A stretch of DNA of 64,000 nucleotides from Pseudoflavonifractor intestinihominis. GTDB lineage: Bacteria; Bacillota; Clostridia; Oscillospirales; Oscillospiraceae. Made by a program: the position numbers and the translations under genes. Below, in pieces: positions 9,139-17,081 of the stretch; within the stretch, counting starts at the first letter, position 1, and the number at the start of each line of letters is the position of its first letter. The notes beneath the pieces are model-generated. The model ran no database searches. It was not told the DNA's origin and was given only the letters and a program-made list of their open reading frames with translations. Location of the stretch: the NCBI RefSeq assembly GCF_040096055.1, contig NZ_JBBMFK010000002.1, positions 124,001-188,000 on the forward strand, in the 5' to 3' direction.

Positions 9139-9954
9139 TTACGCGCTGATGGCGGGCAGCCAGTAGATCAGGATCTCGATCAGGGGGGCGCAGAAGATGA
9201 CGCTGTCAAACCGGTCCAGCACGCCGCCGTGGCCGGGGAAGATGTTGCCGAAGTCCTTCAGGCCGTACTGCCGCTTGATATAGGAGAAGGACAGGTCGCC
9301 CAGCTGGGACACCAGGCTGCCCAGCAGGCCGTACACCGCCAGCAGCACATAGTTGACCTTCAGCTGGAAGCCCAGCTGCATGACCACGCCGTAGATCAGG
9401 CAGCAGACGATGGCGCCCACCAGGCCGCCCACAGCGCCCTCCACCGTCTTCTTGGGGGAGAGCTCAGGGGCCAGCTTGTGCTTGCCGAAGGCCATGCCTG
9501 CAAAGAGGGCGAAGGCGTCGCTGGTGAAGGCCGCCACCAGGGGCAGGAGGATCAGGTAGTCCGCCAGAGGCAGCTGGTCGATCCGCACAAAGGTGGACAG
9601 GAAGTAGGGGATCAGCATGGCGAAGAAGAAGGAGCCGCCCATCTTCTCCAGGGTCACGGTGTAGTGGCTGGAGATGGCCACCACGAAGATACAGACAAAG
9701 TAGATGAAAATGCCGCACAGGGCCGAGCGCATGCCCTGGCCGATATACACCCAGAAGGGCACCACGCCGGACAGGGCGATGGACAGCCCGGAGATCCAGG
9801 CGTTCTTCACAAAGCCCGTGGACCACAGCACCTCATGGAGGGCCAGCATGGACAGCACGGAGATCATGATGGGAATGGCGATCTCCGGGAGCACAAAGAA
9901 CACCACAAACAGAAGCGGGATGCACACCACCGCCACCGCAATTCGTTTAACCAT
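9139..9954 (-). CDS. cdsA: Phosphatidate cytidylyltransferase
   Basis: A 271-residue multi-pass membrane enzyme that makes CDP-diacylglycerol from phosphatidate and CTP for phospholipid synthesis. The signature SPKKTVEGAVGG and the C-terminal KDFGNIFPGHGGVLDRFDS, the CDP-binding motif, are intact. The ATG at 9954 follows GGAGGTGTCATCA; an in-frame ATG at 10065 lies inside uppS and has no site. Start overlaps the end of uppS by 8 bases, indicating coupling. Confidence 0.95.
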   Translation of the reverse strand: MVKRIAVAVVCIPLLFVVFFVLPEIAIPIMISVLSMLALHEVLWSTGFVKNAWISGLSIALSGVVPFWVYIGQGMRSALCGIFIYFVCIFVVAISSHYTVTLEKMGGSFFFAMLIPYFLSTFVRIDQLPLADYLILLPLVAAFTSDAFALFAGMAFGKHKLAPELSPKKTVEGAVGGLVGAIVCCLIYGVVMQLGFQLKVNYVLLAVYGLLGSLVSQLGDLSFSYIKRQYGLKDFGNIFPGHGGVLDRFDSVIFCAPLIEILIYWLPAISA

Positions 9955-10702
9955 TGATGACACCTCCAAATCTCCGCTGACGGTGCTGGTAGGCGGCCAG
10001 CGCCCGGTGGAGCTCGTCTCGATTGAAGTCAGGCCAGAGAACATCTGTAAAATAGTATTCCGCATAGGCCGACTGCCAAAGCAGGAAATTGGAGATTCGC
10101 TCCTCCCCGCTGGGCCGGATGACCAGATCGGGGTCGGGGACCCCGGCGGAGAAGAGATAATTGCCGAACTGGGCCTCGGTCAGGTGGTTGGGGTCGGCCT
10201 TTCCGGCGGCGCAGTCCAGGGCAAAGGCCCTGGCCGCCCGCACCAGCTCATCCCGGCCGCCGTAGTTCAGGCAGATGTTGACCTGTACGCCCTCGTAGTG
10301 CTTGGAGATCTCCTTGGTCTGCTCGCACAGGTCCCGGAGCTCCTGGGGCAGCGGGGACAGGTCGCCGAAAAAGCACATCTTGACCCGGTCCCGCTCCATC
10401 TTGCCGATGGCCTCGATCAGGTATTTCTTCAGCAGGCCCATGATGGCGGAGACCTCCTCCGCGGGCCGCTTCCAGTTCTCGGTGGAGAAGGCGTAGACCG
10501 TCAGGTACTCCAGGCCGATCTCCTTGCAGTAGGTTGCGATGGTGCGGAAATTCTCCGCGCCGGCGGCGTGGCCCGCCGTGCGGGGCAGGCCCCGCTTCTT
10601 TGCCCAGCGGCCGTTGCCGTCCATGATGATGGCCACGTGCCGGGGCAGGTGATCGAAGTCCACCAGAGCGGCGGTGTCTTCCTTTGGCTTAAAAAATGGC
10701 AT
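9947..10702 (-). CDS. uppS: Isoprenyl transferase, undecaprenyl diphosphate synthase
   Basis: A cis-prenyltransferase of 251 residues that extends farnesyl diphosphate with isopentenyl diphosphate to the C55 lipid carrier of wall synthesis. The catalytic HVAIIMDGNGRWAKKRG stretch is near residue 22, FSTENWKRP is in the middle, and the C-terminal RPSGEERISNFLLWQ and DVLWPDF motifs are present. Start chosen at 10702, with GAGG 6 bases upstream; a frame open to 10855 adds an implausible Pro-rich extension running through the repeat upstream. Confidence 0.95.
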   Translation of the reverse strand: MPFFKPKEDTAALVDFDHLPRHVAIIMDGNGRWAKKRGLPRTAGHAAGAENFRTIATYCKEIGLEYLTVYAFSTENWKRPAEEVSAIMGLLKKYLIEAIGKMERDRVKMCFFGDLSPLPQELRDLCEQTKEISKHYEGVQVNICLNYGGRDELVRAARAFALDCAAGKADPNHLTEAQFGNYLFSAGVPDPDLVIRPSGEERISNFLLWQSAYAEYYFTDVLWPDFNRDELHRALAAYQHRQRRFGGVING

Positions 10703-10754
10703 GATATCCTCTATCCTTTTATCCTGATAACTGGCGCCGGAGACGGGAGACGCG

Positions 10755-10832
10755 GATTGCCACGCCGGCACAGGGCGCGGACTCTTCTCCGGCGGTGCCG
10801 GAACGCGCCCACGACATGCTGGCGTGGCAATC
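10755..10832. repeat. Palindromic intergenic element between frr and uppS
   Basis: Arms GATTGCCACGCC (10755-10766) and GGCGTGGCAATC (10821-10832) are exact reverse complements enclosing 54 bases that contain further short GC-rich complementarity. It occupies most of an unusually wide 195-base gap in an otherwise tight operon. A second short hairpin (CGGGCA/TGCCCG) follows near 10849-10862. The outer arms resemble dispersed palindromic repeats common in related genomes, but I see no second copy in this window. Confidence 0.55.
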
Positions 10833-10897
10833 TTCGGCACAGGCCCCGGGCACATGCCCGGGACCGTGCGTATGCGTTCGCTGTGCCGGCCAGGCCG

Positions 10898-11452
10898 TTA
10901 CACGGCCATCAGCTCGGCTTCCTTCTTTTCGGTCAGTTCATCGATCTGCTTGCAGCGCTTGTCGGTCATGTCCTGGAGCTCCTTCTCCAGCTCCTTCCGG
11001 TCGTCCTCGGTGATCTCGGACTTCTTCTCCAGAGCCTTGAACTTGTCCATGGCGTCCCGGCGGATGTTGCGGATGGCCACCTTGCCCGCCTCGGCGTACT
11101 TGCGGACCTGCTTGGTCAGGTCCTTGCGGCGCTCCTCGGTGAGCTGGGGGAAGTTCAGGCGGATGACACGGCCGTCGTTCTGAGGATTGATGCCCAGATC
11201 GGAGGTCTGGATGGCCTTCTCGATGGGCTTGAGCAGCTTGGCGTCCCAGGGCTGGATGACCAGGCTGCGGGGGTCGGGGGAGGAGATGCCGCCCACCTGG
11301 TTCAGGGGGGTGGGCACGCCGTAATAGTCCACAGTGATCTTGTCCAGTACGGCGGCATTGGCGCGGCCGGCGCGGACGCTGGCGAAGTCGCTCTTCACCA
11401 CGTCCACCGTCTTCTGCATCTTTGCGTCAAATTCCTTGTTGGCTTCGTTCAT
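10898..11452 (-). CDS. frr: Ribosome recycling factor
   Basis: RRF, 184 residues, the normal length, which with EF-G splits post-termination ribosomes. Sequence shows the expected SVRAGRANAAVLDKITVDYYG, the PLNQV hinge region and the charged C-terminal helix. The ATG at 11452 has GGAGGCACAGTGAG just upstream and lies one base after the pyrH stop, so the pair is coupled. A frame start seven codons earlier would overlap pyrH and lacks a site. Confidence 0.96.
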   Translation of the reverse strand: MNEANKEFDAKMQKTVDVVKSDFASVRAGRANAAVLDKITVDYYGVPTPLNQVGGISSPDPRSLVIQPWDAKLLKPIEKAIQTSDLGINPQNDGRVIRLNFPQLTEERRKDLTKQVRKYAEAGKVAIRNIRRDAMDKFKALEKKSEITEDDRKELEKELQDMTDKRCKQIDELTEKKEAELMAV

Positions 11453-11453
11453 C

Positions 11454-12176
11454 TCACTGTGCCTCCTTGACAATTGTTCCGATTTTTTCTCCCATGATCA
11501 CCCGGTAGATGTTCTCCGGGTCCTTGAGGGCGAAGAGAATGACAGGGATCTTGTTATCCATGGACAGAGAGGTGGCGGTGGAGTCCATCACCTGGAGGTG
11601 GCGGGCCAGGATCTCATCGTAGGTGATGGAGTCGTACTTCACCGCGGTGGGGTCCTTGTTGGGGTCGGCGGAGTAGACGCCGTCGATGTTCTTGGCCAGC
11701 AGGATGGCGTCGGCGTCGATCTCGGCGGCCCGGAGCACAGCGGCGGTGTCGGTGGAGAAGAAGGGATTGCCGGTACCGCAGCCGAAGATGACCACCCGGC
11801 CCTTCTCCAGGTGCCGGATGGCACGGGAGCGGATATAGGGCTCGGCGATGGCGCGCATCTCGATGGCGGTCTGCACCCGGACCTCCACGTCCATCTGCTC
11901 CAGCACGTCGGCCAGGGCCAGACAGTTCAGAGTGGTGGCCAGCATGCCCATGTGGTCGGCACGGGTGCGCTCCATCTTGCCGCCGCCGTCCTTCACGCCC
12001 CGCCAGAAGTTGCCGCCGCCCACGACCACGCCCACCTGGACGCCCTTGTCTCTGCACTTCTTGATGACGCTGCACACGCTGTTGATCACATCAAAATTGA
12101 GGCCCCGGGAGGCATCTCCCGCCAGCGCCTCGCCGCTGATCTTAATGAGTACCCGCTTATACTGAGGTTCCGTCAT
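11454..12176 (-). CDS. pyrH: UMP kinase
   Basis: Bacterial hexameric UMP kinase, 240 residues, phosphorylating UMP to UDP. It has the amino-acid-kinase fold signatures KISGEAL near the N-terminus, GGGNFWRG, and the late FGCGTGNPFFSTDTAA and KNIDGVYSADP motifs. First gene of the visible operon toward polC, as in other Firmicutes; rpsB and tsf, often upstream, are not present here. Its ribosome site is weak (AAAGGG), which leaves a small uncertainty about the start. Confidence 0.96.
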   Translation of the reverse strand: MTEPQYKRVLIKISGEALAGDASRGLNFDVINSVCSVIKKCRDKGVQVGVVVGGGNFWRGVKDGGGKMERTRADHMGMLATTLNCLALADVLEQMDVEVRVQTAIEMRAIAEPYIRSRAIRHLEKGRVVIFGCGTGNPFFSTDTAAVLRAAEIDADAILLAKNIDGVYSADPNKDPTAVKYDSITYDEILARHLQVMDSTATSLSMDNKIPVILFALKDPENIYRVIMGEKIGTIVKEAQ

Positions 12177-12261
12177 AAACTCGACCCTTTCATTGCCGTA
12201 TTGATTTCCCCCCGCGGGGGAGCATTGTAATTCACTTTATTTTAATATAACTTTTCTCTTT

Positions 12262-12290
12262 TGCATAGGGGTTGCGATAAGATTTTTCAA
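12262..12290 (-). promoter_or_regulatory. Probable promoter of the pyrH-polC operon
   Basis: On the minus strand TTGAAA (12290-12285), a 17-base spacer, then TATGCA (12267-12262). The surrounding 150 bases are AT-rich. A short CCCCCGCGGGGG palindrome lies in the predicted 5' leader near 12208-12219. The -10 match is moderate. Confidence 0.5.
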
Positions 12291-12327
12291 TTTGTTCTTA
12301 ATTTGTCTCCCCCTCCCCTGCCGCGGA

Positions 12328-12356
12328 TTGACAATCCATTTTTTGACGGTTAAAAT
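12328..12356 (+). promoter_or_regulatory. Promoter of the degV-family gene
   Basis: Consensus TTGACA (12328-12333), 17-base spacer, TAAAAT (12351-12356). It is divergent from the pyrH promoter and predicts a leader of about 100 bases before the ATG at 12464. Confidence 0.75.
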
Positions 12357-12463
12357 AGAAGCAGCAATTCGACATGGTTCAGGCTATTTTCCCAGCTGTC
12401 CGGCCTACTGATTTTTATTTGACAGCGCGCCCGCCGTTCCCCTGCCGCTGGAAAGGAGTCGTT

Positions 12464-13309
12464 ATGTCCATCAAAATTACGTCCGACAGCACCTGCGACC
12501 TCTCCCCCGAGCTGGTCAGCCGCTACCAGGTGGAGATCGTCCCCCTCACCATCGTCAAGGACGGTAAGCCCTACCGGGATGGGCTGGAGATCTCGTCTGA
12601 TGACATCTTCCGCCATGTGGACGCCGGCGGGGACATCACCTCCACCACCGCGGTCAGCGTAGGCGAGTACCGGGATGTGTTCGCCCGCCTCTCCCCCGAC
12701 TATGACGCGGTCATCCATATCAACATCAGCGCCGAGTTCTCCTCCTGCCACCAGAACGCCTGCATCGCGGCGGAGGAGTTTGACAACGTGTACGTGGTGG
12801 ACTCCCGCAATCTGTCCACCGGCCACGGCCTGGTGGTCATCGAGGCCGCCCTGGCCGCCGAGACCGGCATGGCGCCGCAGGAGATCGTCTCCTACCTGAA
12901 GGACCTGACAGGCCGTGTGGAGGCCAGCTTTATCCTCAACCGACTGGACTATATGGTCAAGGGCGGCCGGTGCTCCGCCGTGGCCATGCTGGGGGCCAAT
13001 CTGCTCCGGCTCAAGCCCTGCATTGAGGTGAAGGACGGCAAGATGGGCGTGGCCAAAAAGTACCGGGGCACCTTTGAGAAGTGCGTGCTGGACTACGTGA
13101 AGGACCGGCTCCAGGGCCGGACCGACCTGGAAAACGACCGGATCTTCATCACCTACTCCACCGCCCCCCAGGACACCCTGGACGAGGTGCGGGCCGCCAT
13201 CGCCAAATACGCCTCCTTCAAGGAGATCCTGGTGACCAGAGCGGGCTGCACCGTGTCCACCCACTGCGGCCCCAACACCCTGGGCATCCTCTTCATTCGC
13301 AGCAAGTAA
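12464..13309 (+). CDS. DegV family fatty-acid-binding protein
   Basis: A 281-residue DegV protein. Family members bind a fatty acid and serve as FakB subunits that present it to the FakA kinase; no FakA is visible here, so a FakB role is inference. Sequence shows the N-terminal SDSTCDLS motif, TSTTAVSVGEY for ligand carboxylate contact, and FILNRLDYMVKGGRCS. GGAAAGGAG precedes the ATG at 12464; the in-frame upstream ATG (12374) lies close behind the promoter and has no site. Confidence 0.9.
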   Translation: MSIKITSDSTCDLSPELVSRYQVEIVPLTIVKDGKPYRDGLEISSDDIFRHVDAGGDITSTTAVSVGEYRDVFARLSPDYDAVIHINISAEFSSCHQNACIAAEEFDNVYVVDSRNLSTGHGLVVIEAALAAETGMAPQEIVSYLKDLTGRVEASFILNRLDYMVKGGRCSAVAMLGANLLRLKPCIEVKDGKMGVAKKYRGTFEKCVLDYVKDRLQGRTDLENDRIFITYSTAPQDTLDEVRAAIAKYASFKEILVTRAGCTVSTHCGPNTLGILFIRSK

Positions 13310-13342
13310 TGCCCACAGGGCAGCAAAACACAGCCAAACGTA

Positions 13343-13381
13343 CGGCGGCAGCCTGGCAAAGGCCAAGTTGCCGCCGCTTTT
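13343..13381 (+). terminator. Weak intrinsic terminator after degV
   Basis: Stem CGGCGGCA (13343-13350) with TGCCGCCG (13369-13376), followed by CTTTT. The short U-run makes it a weak candidate. Confidence 0.45.
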
Positions 13382-13425
13382 CCACCATGGCCGAAAGGCA
13401 AATCCAAATTGGGCGGTAAACCATC

Positions 13426-13893
13426 ATGCATACAGCGAGACTGCGAATCCGAAAATTTCAGGCGGAGGATCTGGATGACTTATATGATCTGCTGTCTGAT
13501 GAAGATGTTATGAAATACCTGGAAGCGCCGTACACCAGAGAGGCAGCCAAGGTCTTCCTGCACCGCTGCGGGCTGGCAGAAGCGCCGCTGATCTATGCGG
13601 TGGAGGATTGCAGCGGAACATTCGCAGGGTATGTCATCTATCACCCCTACGATGCCGCTTCCTATGAGATCGGCTGGGTCCTGCGCAAAAGCCAGTGGGG
13701 CAAGGGGTACGCCGGTGAGCTGACGCGATGTCTCGTGGAGGATGCGCGGAACAGGACGGATAATTTGGTTATAGAATGCCTGCCCGCACAGACCGCCACA
13801 GGGCAAATCGCGCGGAAGAACGGGTTCTCTTTCGTGGGAAACATAGACGGACTGGACATATACCGGCTTCCTCTGAAACAAAAACAGCCCTGA
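13426..13893 (+). CDS. GNAT family N-acetyltransferase
   Basis: A 155-residue acetyltransferase of the RimJ/RimL-like GNAT group. It opens TARLRIRKFQAEDLDDLYDLLSD, has YEIGWVLRKSQWGKGYAGE as the acetyl-CoA binding loop (QWGKGYAGE), and ends with the RKNGFSFVG helix-strand unit. The acceptor cannot be predicted. The gene is less GC-rich than its neighbours and no strong ribosome site precedes the ATG, which fits recent acquisition but does not prove it. Confidence 0.85.
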   Translation: MHTARLRIRKFQAEDLDDLYDLLSDEDVMKYLEAPYTREAAKVFLHRCGLAEAPLIYAVEDCSGTFAGYVIYHPYDAASYEIGWVLRKSQWGKGYAGELTRCLVEDARNRTDNLVIECLPAQTATGQIARKNGFSFVGNIDGLDIYRLPLKQKQP

Positions 13894-13916
13894 CACCAGG
13901 TGTCAGGGCTGTTTTT
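13886..13916. terminator. Bidirectional terminator between the acetyltransferase gene and argF
   Basis: A near-perfect palindrome, AGCCCTGACACC (13886-13897) with GGTGTCAGGGCT (13899-13910), followed by GTTTTTT on the plus strand and, read from the other side, by GTTTTTGTTT. It overlaps the acetyltransferase stop codon and should end both convergent units. Confidence 0.85.
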
Positions 13917-13926
13917 TATGGTTCTA

Positions 13927-14856
13927 TCAGGCGTGCTCGCCGCCCATGAGCAGGAACATGACCGCCTTCTGGGCGTGGAGGCGGTTCTCCGCCTCGTCGA
14001 AGATCTCATCGGCGTGGGCCTCGAAGACCTCCGCCGTGATCTCCTCGCCCCGGTGGGCGGGCAGGCAGTGCTGCACCATGCATCCCTCGTGGGTCAGGGC
14101 CATCAGGGCGTCATTGACCTGGAAGCCGGCGAAGGCCTTCTCCCGGGCGGCCTTCTCCCCCTCCTGGCCCATGGAGGCCCACACGTCGGTGAGTATCACG
14201 TCGGCGTCCACGGCGGCCTCCTGGGGCGTCCGGCAGAGCTGGAACTTGCTACCTGTGACGGTCTTGGCAAAGTCCAGCACCTTCTGGTCCGGGTCGTACC
14301 CCTCGGGGCAGGCCACCGACACGTCCATGCCGCACTTCAGACCGCCCACGATGAGGGAGTTGGCCATGTTGTTGCCGTCGCCGATGAAGCACATCTTCAG
14401 GCCCTCCAGCCGGGCCTTGTGCTCCCGGATGGTCATCAGGTCGGCCAGCACCTGACAGGGATGGGCGAAGTCGGTCAGGCCGTTGATGACCGGGATGGAG
14501 GCATACTTGGCCAGGGTCTCCACCTCATCCTGGCCGAAGGTGCGGATCATGATGCCGTCGCAGTACCGGCTGAGCACCCGGGCGGTGTCCTCGATGGGCT
14601 CGCCCCGGCCGATCTGGCTCTCCTTGCCGGAGAGGAACAGGGCGTGGCCCCCCAGCTGGAACATGCCGGTCTCAAAGGAGACACGGGTGCGGGTGGAGTT
14701 CTTCTCAAAAATCATGGCCACGGTCTTGCCCTGGAGGTAGTTGTGGGTCAGTCCGTGCTTCTGGTTGTACTTCATCTGGTCGGCCACGTTGAGGATCTTG
14801 ATGATGTCCTCCTTGGTCAGGTCCAGCAGCTTGAGCAGGTCCTTCTGCATGTTCAT
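13927..14856 (-). CDS. argF: Ornithine carbamoyltransferase
   Basis: A 309-residue OTCase, transferring carbamoyl phosphate to ornithine to give citrulline. It has the carbamoyl-phosphate site KNSTRTR, the DFAHPCQVLAD motif, TDVWASMGQE, and the ornithine-site HCLPAHRGEE. It is the last gene of the arginine cluster. Two ATGs compete: 14856 is only 3 bases from GGAG, while 14850 is 9 bases away and may be the true start. No carbamoyl phosphate synthase gene is nearby. Confidence 0.95.
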   Translation of the reverse strand: MNMQKDLLKLLDLTKEDIIKILNVADQMKYNQKHGLTHNYLQGKTVAMIFEKNSTRTRVSFETGMFQLGGHALFLSGKESQIGRGEPIEDTARVLSRYCDGIMIRTFGQDEVETLAKYASIPVINGLTDFAHPCQVLADLMTIREHKARLEGLKMCFIGDGNNMANSLIVGGLKCGMDVSVACPEGYDPDQKVLDFAKTVTGSKFQLCRTPQEAAVDADVILTDVWASMGQEGEKAAREKAFAGFQVNDALMALTHEGCMVQHCLPAHRGEEITAEVFEAHADEIFDEAENRLHAQKAVMFLLMGGEHA

Positions 14857-14868
14857 GTACTCCTTCCG

Positions 14869-16053
14869 TTACAGACCCTTCAGGGTCTTCTCCATAATCT
14901 CCAGGCCCTTGTCCATCTCCTCCCGGGTGATGACCAGCGGGGGCAGCAGACGCAGGGCCTTGCCCGCCGTCAGCACCAGCAGGCCGTTGTCGATCAGCTT
15001 GGCGGCCAGCTCCTTGTTGGTGTGTCCGCCGGTCACCTCCACGCCGATCATCATGCCCAGACCCCGGGTGGCCCCCAGGCAGTCCAGACCCATGCCCTCG
15101 ATCCGGGTGCGGAGGTAATTTCCCTTCTCCTTGACCTGGGCCAGGGTGTCCTCGTCCAGGATGTCCAGCACCGCCAGGGCCGCGGCGGCACAGATGGGGT
15201 TGCCGCCGAAGGTGGTGGCGTGGGTGCCCGGCCCCAGCACGTCCCGGCACTTCTCCCCCGCCATGAAGCCGCCCATGGGCAGGCCGCCGGCGATGCCCTT
15301 GGCGAAGGATACCGCGTCGGGCAGGATGCCGTACTGCTGGAAGGCGAAGAGGGTGCCCGTCCGGCCCACGCCGGTCTGGACCTCGTCCACCAGCAGCAGC
15401 CAGTCCCGCTCGGCGCAGAGCACCGCCAGCTCGTGGACAAAGTCCTGGTCCATGGGCAGCACGCCGCCCTCACCCTGGACCAGCTCCAGCATGACGGCGC
15501 ACACGTCGTGCCCCGCCACCTGGGCCACGCTCTCCATGTTGTTGGCCTCGGCGTACCGGAAGCCGTCGATGAAGGGGAAGAAATAGTTGTGGAACACCTC
15601 CTGGCCGGTGGCGGTCAGGGTGGTGATGGTGCGGCCGTGGAAGGAGTTCTTCAGGGTGATGATGGTCCCTCTCCCCTTGCCGTACTTGTCAAAGCTGTAC
15701 TTGCGGGCCAGCTTGATGATGCCCTCGTTGGCCTCGGCGCCAGAGTTGGCGAAAAAGGCGTCCGCCATGCCCGCCCGGCGGCAGAGCTGCTCGGCCAGCC
15801 TGGCGTAGGGCTGGGAGTAGAACAGATTGGAGATGTGGGCCAGCTTTCCGGCCTGGTCGGCCACCGCCTTCACCCACTTGGGGTGGGCATAGCCCACCGA
15901 GTTGACGCCGATGCCGCTGGAAAAATCGATGTACTCCCGGCCCGCCAGATCGTACAGCGTGGCGCCGCTGCCGTGGTCCAGGTCCACGTCAAAGCGGCCG
16001 TAGGTCTGCATCACATACTGGCGGTCCAATTGTTTTAGCTCTTCATGGGTCAT
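14869..16053 (-). CDS. argD: Acetylornithine aminotransferase
   Basis: A 394-residue class III PLP-dependent aminotransferase that makes N-acetylornithine from the semialdehyde. Motifs: FFANSGAEANEGIIKLAR, FHGRT, DEVQTGVGRTG and SFAKGIAGGLPMGG, with the PLP lysine in AKG, then THATTFGGNPICAAAA. Start set at 16053, where AAGGGAGAGAG precedes the ATG; the frame stays open to 16155, but that part has no family similarity. It follows argB after a 150-base gap containing a terminator-like hairpin. Confidence 0.94.
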   Translation of the reverse strand: MTHEELKQLDRQYVMQTYGRFDVDLDHGSGATLYDLAGREYIDFSSGIGVNSVGYAHPKWVKAVADQAGKLAHISNLFYSQPYARLAEQLCRRAGMADAFFANSGAEANEGIIKLARKYSFDKYGKGRGTIITLKNSFHGRTITTLTATGQEVFHNYFFPFIDGFRYAEANNMESVAQVAGHDVCAVMLELVQGEGGVLPMDQDFVHELAVLCAERDWLLLVDEVQTGVGRTGTLFAFQQYGILPDAVSFAKGIAGGLPMGGFMAGEKCRDVLGPGTHATTFGGNPICAAAALAVLDILDEDTLAQVKEKGNYLRTRIEGMGLDCLGATRGLGMMIGVEVTGGHTNKELAAKLIDNGLLVLTAGKALRLLPPLVITREEMDKGLEIMEKTLKGL

Positions 16054-16105
16054 TTTGACTCTCTCCCTTGGCGAGTCTGCCACAGCGCGGCAAAGCCTCG
16101 CAGAG

Positions 16106-16125
16106 TTCGCGTCCTCAGACGCGAA
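16106..16125. other. Hairpin upstream of argD
   Basis: TTCGCGTC (16106-16113) pairs with GACGCGAA (16118-16125) over a CTCA loop, in the spacer between argB and argD. On the minus strand a run of T lies before it rather than after, so it is not a terminator for argB; it lies in the untranslated leader of argD. Confidence 0.4.
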
Positions 16126-16178
16126 AAAAATCCGGTCTGTTTTCTCCGGCGACATGCGCGTGGGAGAAAACTCCGCAC

Positions 16179-16201
16179 AAAAAACGGCTTCGCCGTTTTT
16201 T
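16179..16201 (-). terminator. Terminator-like hairpin directly after argB
   Basis: AAAAAACGGC and GCCGTTTTTT (16179-16188 / 16192-16201) form a short stem with a three-base loop and a six-T tail in either direction. It begins two bases after the argB stop. It could reduce readthrough from argB into argD, splitting the arginine cluster into gGHCJB and DF expression levels. Confidence 0.6.
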
Positions 16202-16203
16202 GA

Positions 16204-17058
16204 TCAGAGCAGCATGGTGCCCACGCCCTCGTCGCTCAGCAGCTCGATGAGAATGGAGTGGGGAATGCGCCCGTCCAGAATGATGGTGCTCTTCACGCCC
16301 GAGCGCACCGCCTCCACGCAGCAGTCCACCTTGGGGATCATACCGCCGGTGATGACCCCGTCCTTCACCAGGCCGGGCACCTGGGACAGCTCCACCACAG
16401 GCAGCAGGGTGTCCTCGTCGTGGGGGTCCCGCAGGAGGCCCCGCACGTCGGTGAGCAGGATGAGCTTCTCGGCCTTCAGCGCCACCGCCAGCTTGGCCGC
16501 CGCCGTGTCCGCGTTGATGTTGTAGGCTGTCTCGGCGTCCTCCCCCTGGGCCACCGTGGAGATGACCGGGATGTAGCCGTCGTTCAGGCTGTCGTTTACG
16601 ATAGCGGGATTGACGTGGGTGATCTCCCCCACCAGACCGTACTTCTCATTCAGCTGCCGGGCCATGAGCAGCCCCGCATCCAGGCCGCACAGGCCGATGG
16701 CCCGGCCGCCCATGTGGTTGATCATGGCGGTCAGGTTCTTGTTCACCTTGCCGCAGAGCACCTGCTGGACCACATCCATGGTCTCCCGGTCTGTGTACCG
16801 CAGGCCGTCCACAAAGTGGGACTCCTTGCCGATCTTCTTCAGCATGTCGCTGATCTCCGGCCCGCCGCCGTGGACCACCACCACGTGGACGCCCACCAGG
16901 TGGAGCAGGATGATGTCGGAGATGACCGCATGACGCAGCTCGTCGGAGATCATGGCATTTCCGCCGTACTTCACCACCACGGTCTTGCCGTAGTACTTCT
17001 GAATATAGGGCAGGGCCTCGGCCAGAACCTTGGCCCGCTCCACGTGGGTATCGGACAT
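16204..17058 (-). CDS. argB: Acetylglutamate kinase
   Basis: A 284-residue amino-acid kinase phosphorylating N-acetylglutamate. Present are VVVKYGGNAM, the substrate loop VVVHGGGPEI, NINADTAAAKLA and TDVRGLLRDP, and the C-terminal GGMIPKVDCCVEAV. That last region and an N-terminal helix (VLAEALPYIQKYYGK) are typical of arginine-inhibited, hexameric forms, so feedback control is likely. Start at 17058 has GGAGG 8 bases upstream; the ATG at 17073 has none. It follows argJ after 23 bases. Confidence 0.95.
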   Translation of the reverse strand: MSDTHVERAKVLAEALPYIQKYYGKTVVVKYGGNAMISDELRHAVISDIILLHLVGVHVVVVHGGGPEISDMLKKIGKESHFVDGLRYTDRETMDVVQQVLCGKVNKNLTAMINHMGGRAIGLCGLDAGLLMARQLNEKYGLVGEITHVNPAIVNDSLNDGYIPVISTVAQGEDAETAYNINADTAAAKLAVALKAEKLILLTDVRGLLRDPHDEDTLLPVVELSQVPGLVKDGVITGGMIPKVDCCVEAVRSGVKSTIILDGRIPHSILIELLSDEGVGTMLL

Positions 17059-17081
17059 TGCCTTCGCCTCCATGGGGGTTA

